19,466 bases of DNA from positions 1 to 19,466 of the forward strand of contig CABUUG010000021.1 of NCBI GenBank assembly GCA_902494605.1, in the 5' to 3' direction. The DNA comes from an uncultured Collinsella sp. Lineage in GTDB: Bacteria; Actinomycetota; Coriobacteriia; Coriobacteriales; Coriobacteriaceae. A program made the position numbers and the translations under genes. Of the stretch, positions 15,870 through 19,466 are shown one piece after another. Each line of letters begins with the position of its first letter. The first letter of the stretch is position 1. The notes beneath the pieces were generated by a model. The model was not told the DNA's origin. It saw only the letters and a program-made list of their open reading frames with translations, and made no database searches.

Positions 15870-18215
15870 ATGGAAACGCTTGAACACAACGAGTGGGCAG
15901 ACGTTGCCCAACTAGTCGAGATCACGAGCGATGCTGTCATCATCTGCGAGCTCGACGGAACCATTCTGCATGTGAATAATCGCTTACTTGGTTTGATGTG
16001 CGAGGAACGCGCCGACGTCATTGGTGGAGATGTTAAAGACGTCCTGTACTCGTCCGCTTTTGAACGTGCGACGGAACATCGTCTGCCATTTGAAACTGAT
16101 GGCTCCGAGAACGAACTGATGCTCAAGCTGAGTGACGGCTCCTTTATCCCCGTCTTGGTTCGTGCGGGCTCCGTAACGCCTCCACGCATCTTTGGGCGCC
16201 GCGCGCCACGTGTCCTGGTGGCGCTCCATAGCATCGAAGAACAGTATTCGCACGACCGTCAGCTCAAGCGTGCTCTTTCGGAGCTTAGAGTGGCTAACAA
16301 GCGCCTCTCTGGCACGCTCTCGGTCATTATGAGTACCGTGGGCTCCGATGAGCTGCCCAGCCTACTTGATACCGTTTTGAACCAGCTTGTAGGAACGCTC
16401 GATGCTTCGGGTGCTGCTATCTATTTTTCTGAGAGCGGCGGTTTTAAACTTCGCGGTGTTTCCAAGGAGCTGTACGACAGCTACCTGCCTGAGTTTTTGC
16501 CGTATGGCGCTGGCATTCCGACGTATGTTCTTCGTGAGTCGCGTGCCTGTCGCTTGTCGATTCAACAGGACCTTAAGGGTGATAAGGCCGCCTCCGGTAT
16601 GTTTATGGACCTGGACAATCGTTCTAAGCACCTGTTGCGTATGCAGGATATGCCTCCGTACCGCAGCGAGATCTGTCTTCCCGTTTTTTACGGTACGCAG
16701 ATCCTTGGCGTGCTGGAAGTTGGTTGGAAACGCCCTCAGGCACCGCTTGCCTATGACGTTAATGTGCTCGAGGTCATTTGCGATTACCTGTCTATCCAGC
16801 TGGTCGGCATGGCATCGAGCCTTCGCTCCCGTCGCACGGCCGAGCTTGGCCGCTCGCTCAATGTCTTGCGTGATGAGTTGTTTACCTTTCTAGACGATTC
16901 TGCCGCGGCTACCCAGGCGGTATCGTCCGAGATCTGCAATATGCTTAACTGCCATTTTTGCCCTGTTGAGTATGACGCCAGTCTGGATTCCTACGTCATA
17001 GATTTTGAAGGCGGCAGTCGCGTTGCCTTGCCGGACGACCCTGAGAAGCTTTTCTTTTCCACGACGGCGCCAGCGGCACGTCTGGGGGCTGGCCCTGATG
17101 GCTTTGAGGCATCTGTTTTGGGCGGTACGAGTGCCGAGGACCTTAAACACGTTCGTATAACTCGCGTTGACGAATCGATGCCTATGGGAGGCTGGCTTAG
17201 GGCGCATGGTCTGCCTTGTCAAGGTCTCTACGTCGACTCCGGCATCGAGGCGGGGCGCCCGCGCTCTGAGGGTGATGGCAAGCACAGTAACGACGCGATT
17301 GTTCCTGCTTCTGTTGCGAAGAGCCCGACGACGCGCGCGCTGCTGCTTCGTGATGGTAGCCAAGAGCCGATTGATGACCTTGAATATGACTACTTGGTGC
17401 ACTTGGCGCATGACTTTGAACTGATCTACGAAGGCGAATCTCAAAAGCGCGAGGAGCGCCATATCGCTCAGACCCTCCAGATCGGCATGAGAAATTCCCT
17501 GGGGGATGTTCCGGGTATCGCAACCGATTCGGTGTACCTGTCGGCCACGAACTCGGCGTTGGTCGGCGGCGATTTCTATACGCTCATCCGACTTCCCGAC
17601 GACTGCGCCGTCATGATTTTGGGTGATGTGTCTGGCAAAGGCATTGAGGCCGCATCGATGTCCGCGCTCGTCAAGACGGCCCTGACGGCATATGCCTGGG
17701 AGGGCGCTGGCCCGGCCCGCATGGCACGCTCCCTTAACAGCATGCTCATGGGCTTTTCGAGGGTCGAGACGTTCGTGACGGCCTTTATCGCCAAGATTGA
17801 CCTTAAAGCCGGACGCGCAACGTATTGTTCGGCGGGCCATCCTCCGACCATGGTCATTAGGCCAGAGTCGATGCCGCTGGGTGGCGGCGAGGCCCGTGGG
17901 GGAGAGGTCGAGCTGCTTGGATGCCAATCGGGCGTAATCGGTGCCTTTGAGAGCATGGTGTACGAGACAGGCGTGTTTACGTTCGCTCCCGGCGACATGC
18001 TCTTCATGTATACGGACGGAACGATTGAGGCCCGCGACCGCACCGGAGCGTTCTTTGGTGAGCAGCGCCTTCGTGACCTTCTGCTCTCTGTCTCGGGTGA
18101 GGGCGTATCGGGAATCTGCGGCAAGGTCTTGGGCGAGCTTGACCGATTTACCGAATCGGCGCTGGACGATGACATTGCATTGGTGTCCCTTGAGTTTTTA
18201 CGGGGTCGTTCATAG
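15870..18215 (+). CDS. PAS-GAF-PP2C protein phosphatase (SpoIIE/RsbU type)
   Basis: A 781-residue cytoplasmic regulator without membrane segments. Order: PAS domain (about 10-120, SDAVIICELDGTILHVNNRLLG), a helical linker (about 128-160), a GAF domain (about 165-320, LDASGAAIYFSES to SEICLPVFYGTQILGVLEVG), a second more degenerate GAF-like region (about 340-520) and a C-terminal PP2C/SpoIIE phosphatase (about 535-778). Metal-site motifs are complete: Asp568 in VGGDFY, Asp586 in GDVSGKG, SAGHPPT, Asp716 in MYTDGT and DDDIALV (766-772). Such enzymes dephosphorylate STAS antagonists and so free sigma factors or other partners. The next gene encodes a STAS-HATPase fusion, its likely substrate. 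The ribosome binding site is poor (GGCGGGG, 15857-15863). Only 26 bases separate the tRNA terminator from the ATG, so its promoter must lie further upstream. Confidence 0.93.
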   Translation: METLEHNEWADVAQLVEITSDAVIICELDGTILHVNNRLLGLMCEERADVIGGDVKDVLYSSAFERATEHRLPFETDGSENELMLKLSDGSFIPVLVRAGSVTPPRIFGRRAPRVLVALHSIEEQYSHDRQLKRALSELRVANKRLSGTLSVIMSTVGSDELPSLLDTVLNQLVGTLDASGAAIYFSESGGFKLRGVSKELYDSYLPEFLPYGAGIPTYVLRESRACRLSIQQDLKGDKAASGMFMDLDNRSKHLLRMQDMPPYRSEICLPVFYGTQILGVLEVGWKRPQAPLAYDVNVLEVICDYLSIQLVGMASSLRSRRTAELGRSLNVLRDELFTFLDDSAAATQAVSSEICNMLNCHFCPVEYDASLDSYVIDFEGGSRVALPDDPEKLFFSTTAPAARLGAGPDGFEASVLGGTSAEDLKHVRITRVDESMPMGGWLRAHGLPCQGLYVDSGIEAGRPRSEGDGKHSNDAIVPASVAKSPTTRALLLRDGSQEPIDDLEYDYLVHLAHDFELIYEGESQKREERHIAQTLQIGMRNSLGDVPGIATDSVYLSATNSALVGGDFYTLIRLPDDCAVMILGDVSGKGIEAASMSALVKTALTAYAWEGAGPARMARSLNSMLMGFSRVETFVTAFIAKIDLKAGRATYCSAGHPPTMVIRPESMPLGGGEARGGEVELLGCQSGVIGAFESMVYETGVFTFAPGDMLFMYTDGTIEARDRTGAFFGEQRLRDLLLSVSGEGVSGICGKVLGELDRFTESALDDDIALVSLEFLRGRS

Positions 18216-18293
18216 ACGACGCTGGGCGGGCTGAATCCGTACGGTTGGGGAAACGAATGCATCGAGTGGGCTTTTTTGGGGAACCATGGTCGT

Positions 18294-19040
18294 ATGAATG
18301 AGTGGAATGACATAGCGGTTTTGACGCCACCAGGCGATATCGACATCGCCACGGTGCCTGCGCTGCGTCGGCGGTTGGATGCTTTGATTGGCCGCGGCGT
18401 GCGTCGTGTTGTCATCAACTGTCAGGCTGTTAGCTTTATCGATTCGACGGGCTTGGCATTCCTGCTTACGCGCGCTCGTGAGCTCATGAGGCGAGAAGGC
18501 CTGCTTTCGCTCGTCAATGCATCGGGTGAAGTTGTTCGCTTTTTGGAGATTGCTCGTCTTGTCGATATCCTTCATGTCGCGGGGCCGGCACGGGAGTCTA
18601 TTCCCGCCATTCCGGTGGGGGAGCTGCCTCGCTGGAGTAAGAGCGTCGAGGTCCGTCAGGGTATCGAGAATCTTCCATACTACCGACATCGCATCGCCGA
18701 ACTCCTTGAATCGCTTCCGTTGCGCCGTGACGAGCGCTACGATGTCGCATTGGCGTCGGGGGAGGCGCTGGGTAATGCCTATGACCATGCGGGCGGTATC
18801 GGGTGCGTCCTGACGATTCAGGCCTATGGTGATCGCGTTGTGGTTGAGGTGCTTGATCGAGGTGCCGGCTATGCTATCGATAAAACGAACGAACCGGTCG
18901 CATCTGAGGAGCGCGGCCGTGGTATCAAGCTTATGCGTATGCTCGTCGATAACGTGGAGGTTGCTCGTCGTACGGACGGCGCCGGCACGCGCGTGCAGAT
19001 GGTGAAGCTGTTTAGCGGAGCGCTGGAATCGTGTGCCTAG
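18294..19040 (+). CDS. STAS-HATPase fusion: anti-sigma antagonist joined to anti-sigma kinase
   Basis: A 248-residue protein with a STAS domain (about 5-95) and a GHKL ATPase domain (about 118-240). The STAS part has GDIDIATVPALRRRL and FIDSTGLAFL with Ser51 at the position phosphorylated in SpoIIAA/RsbV. The ATPase part has the N-box SGEALGNAYDHAG (Glu157, Asn161), G1 VLDRGAGY (Asp188) and G2 ERGRGIKLMRMLVD (207-218), as in SpoIIAB/RsbW kinases. Normally these are two proteins. The ATG at 18294 is preferred, with GGGGA at 18278-18282; an in-frame TTG at 18276 would add six residues. It follows the phosphatase gene by 78 bases with no clear terminator, so the two form one unit. No sigma factor gene is in the window, so the output is unknown; it may regulate a non-sigma partner. 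Confidence 0.9.
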   Translation: MNEWNDIAVLTPPGDIDIATVPALRRRLDALIGRGVRRVVINCQAVSFIDSTGLAFLLTRARELMRREGLLSLVNASGEVVRFLEIARLVDILHVAGPARESIPAIPVGELPRWSKSVEVRQGIENLPYYRHRIAELLESLPLRRDERYDVALASGEALGNAYDHAGGIGCVLTIQAYGDRVVVEVLDRGAGYAIDKTNEPVASEERGRGIKLMRMLVDNVEVARRTDGAGTRVQMVKLFSGALESCA

Positions 19041-19065
19041 CCAATCGCTTTAGCGCGTTTGGCTA
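19038..19065 (+). terminator. Hairpin at the end of the STAS-HATPase gene
   Basis: TAGCCAA (19038-19044, includes the stop codon) pairs with TTGGCTA (19059-19065), with an inner CGC-TTTA-GCG stem. No T-tract follows, so it is a weak or factor-aided terminator at best. Confidence 0.45.
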
Positions 19066-19087
19066 CTAAGAACATGCGGCAGACAAG

Positions 19088-19133
19088 TTTTTTGAAAAAA
19101 GTACTTGCGTCTTTTGGACAACTCGCGTAAATT
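19088..19133 (+). promoter_or_regulatory. tRNA-Gly/Cys/Gly promoter
   Basis: TTGCGT (19105-19110) as -35 and TAAATT (19128-19133) as -10, spaced 17, predict a start only about 5 bases before the first tRNA. The upstream block TTTTTTGAAAAAAGT (19088-19102) is identical to that in front of tRNA-Leu, and the following CTTGC is shared as well. Confidence 0.75.
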
Positions 19134-19145
19134 AATAACCCGCAA

Positions 19146-19221
19146 GCGGACATGGCTCAGTTGGTAGAGCACAACCTTGCCAAGGTTGGGGTCGCGGGTT
19201 CGAGCCCCGTTGTCCGCTCCA
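19146..19221 (+). tRNA. tRNA-Gly (GCC), first copy
   Basis: A 76-base tRNA. Acceptor GCGGACA pairs with TGTCCGC (19211-19217), discriminator T, CCA encoded. Anticodon arm CAACC-TTGCCAA-GGTTG gives GCC. The T-arm GGTTCGAGCC is intact. Identical base for base to the copy at 19372. Confidence 0.97.
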
Positions 19222-19231
19222 TTGCATTTCC

Positions 19232-19254
19232 GGACCGTTTAGGCGGTCCTTTTT
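19232..19254 (+). terminator. Terminator-like hairpin between tRNA-Gly and tRNA-Cys
   Basis: GGACCG (19232-19237) pairs with CGGTCC (19244-19249), loop TTTAGG, followed by five T (19250-19254). It ends 1 base before the tRNA-Cys 5' end, which leaves no room for a separate promoter, so it must be read through or serve processing. Confidence 0.75.
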
Positions 19255-19255
19255 C

Positions 19256-19329
19256 GGCGAAGTGGCCAAGTGGTAAGGCAGAGGCCTGCAAAGCCTTTAC
19301 CCCCGGTTCGAATCCGGGCTTCGCCTCCA
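19256..19329 (+). tRNA. tRNA-Cys (GCA)
   Basis: A 74-base tRNA. Acceptor GGCGAAG pairs with CTTCGCC (19319-19325), discriminator T as expected for cysteine identity, CCA encoded. Anticodon arm GAGGC-CTGCAAA-GCCTT (with a G-T closing pair) gives GCA. The T-arm GGTTCGAATCC is intact. Confidence 0.97.
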
Positions 19330-19338
19330 GGCAACATC

Positions 19339-19365
19339 CGGGCGCTCCGGCGCCCGTTTTGTTTT
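19339..19365 (+). terminator. Terminator-like hairpin between tRNA-Cys and the second tRNA-Gly
   Basis: CGGGCGC (19339-19345) pairs perfectly with GCGCCCG (19350-19356), loop TCCG, followed by TTTTGTTTT (19357-19365). The next tRNA starts at 19372 and no promoter fits between. Confidence 0.8.
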
Positions 19366-19371
19366 ACATAT

Positions 19372-19447
19372 GCGGACATGGCTCAGTTGGTAGAGCACAA
19401 CCTTGCCAAGGTTGGGGTCGCGGGTTCGAGCCCCGTTGTCCGCTCCA
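19372..19447 (+). tRNA. tRNA-Gly (GCC), second copy
   Basis: A perfect 76-base copy of the tRNA-Gly at 19146, with CCA encoded and anticodon GCC. It lies 226 bases downstream in the same direction. The window ends 19 bases later, in what may be the start of another hairpin (GCCCGGC), so the array may continue. Confidence 0.97.
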
Positions 19448-19466
19448 AACGCAACAGCCCGGCTAC

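Noticed and set aside
15870..18215. Sporulation SpoIIE
   Set aside because: There are no membrane segments and the N-terminal PAS-GAF layout is of RsbU/RsbP type; nothing else suggests sporulation.

Overview
The window reads as a chromosomal segment of a Coriobacteriia member, most likely Collinsella. This is inferred from the GC-rich, C/G-ending codon use, the actinobacterial order whiA-gap-pgk-tpiA-secG, the CCA-encoding tRNA genes and the overall gene style; no database was searched. All protein genes lie on the + strand. There is no phage, insertion sequence, CRISPR array or rRNA.

Layout. (1) 1-1644: the 3' part of a ROK-family sugar kinase, then nanE (N-acetylmannosamine-6-P epimerase), separated by a long hairpin (835-932). 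(2) 1743-3599: rapZ and whiA, adjacent and without the yvcK gene that often lies between them. (3) 3793-8888: the lower-glycolysis cluster gap, pgk, tpiA, gpmI, each side bounded by strong terminators, then secG. (4) 9185-15127: a complete oligopeptide ABC importer, oppA-oppB-oppC-oppD-oppF, with a hairpin between oppA and oppB that probably sets the excess of binding protein over the rest. (5) 15128-15720: a 593-base gene-free stretch with two large hairpin elements (15144-15270 and 15452-15576) and two smaller hairpins, followed by the tRNA-Leu promoter. (6) 15721-19040: tRNA-Leu(GAG), a PAS-GAF-PP2C (SpoIIE/RsbU-type) phosphatase and a protein that fuses a STAS anti-sigma antagonist to a HATPase anti-sigma kinase. 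(7) 19146-19447: tRNA-Gly(GCC), tRNA-Cys(GCA), tRNA-Gly(GCC), with terminator-like hairpins between them.

How the genes work together. nanE and the ROK kinase (likely nanK) feed scavenged amino sugars towards GlcNAc-6-P. The gap-pgk-tpiA-gpmI block carries out triose-phosphate to 2-phosphoglycerate conversion. The Opp system imports peptides, which fits a gut peptide fermenter. The phosphatase and the STAS-HATPase fusion form a compact partner-switching module whose sigma factor or other target is not in the window.

The most unusual material is: (a) a pair of about 126-bp elements in opposite orientation that keep the same internal motifs and the same 29-bp outer arm length while the arm sequences differ completely, with a compensatory base-pair change; (b) the one-polypeptide antagonist/kinase fusion; and (c) tRNA genes spaced by terminator-like hairpins with no room for separate promoters.
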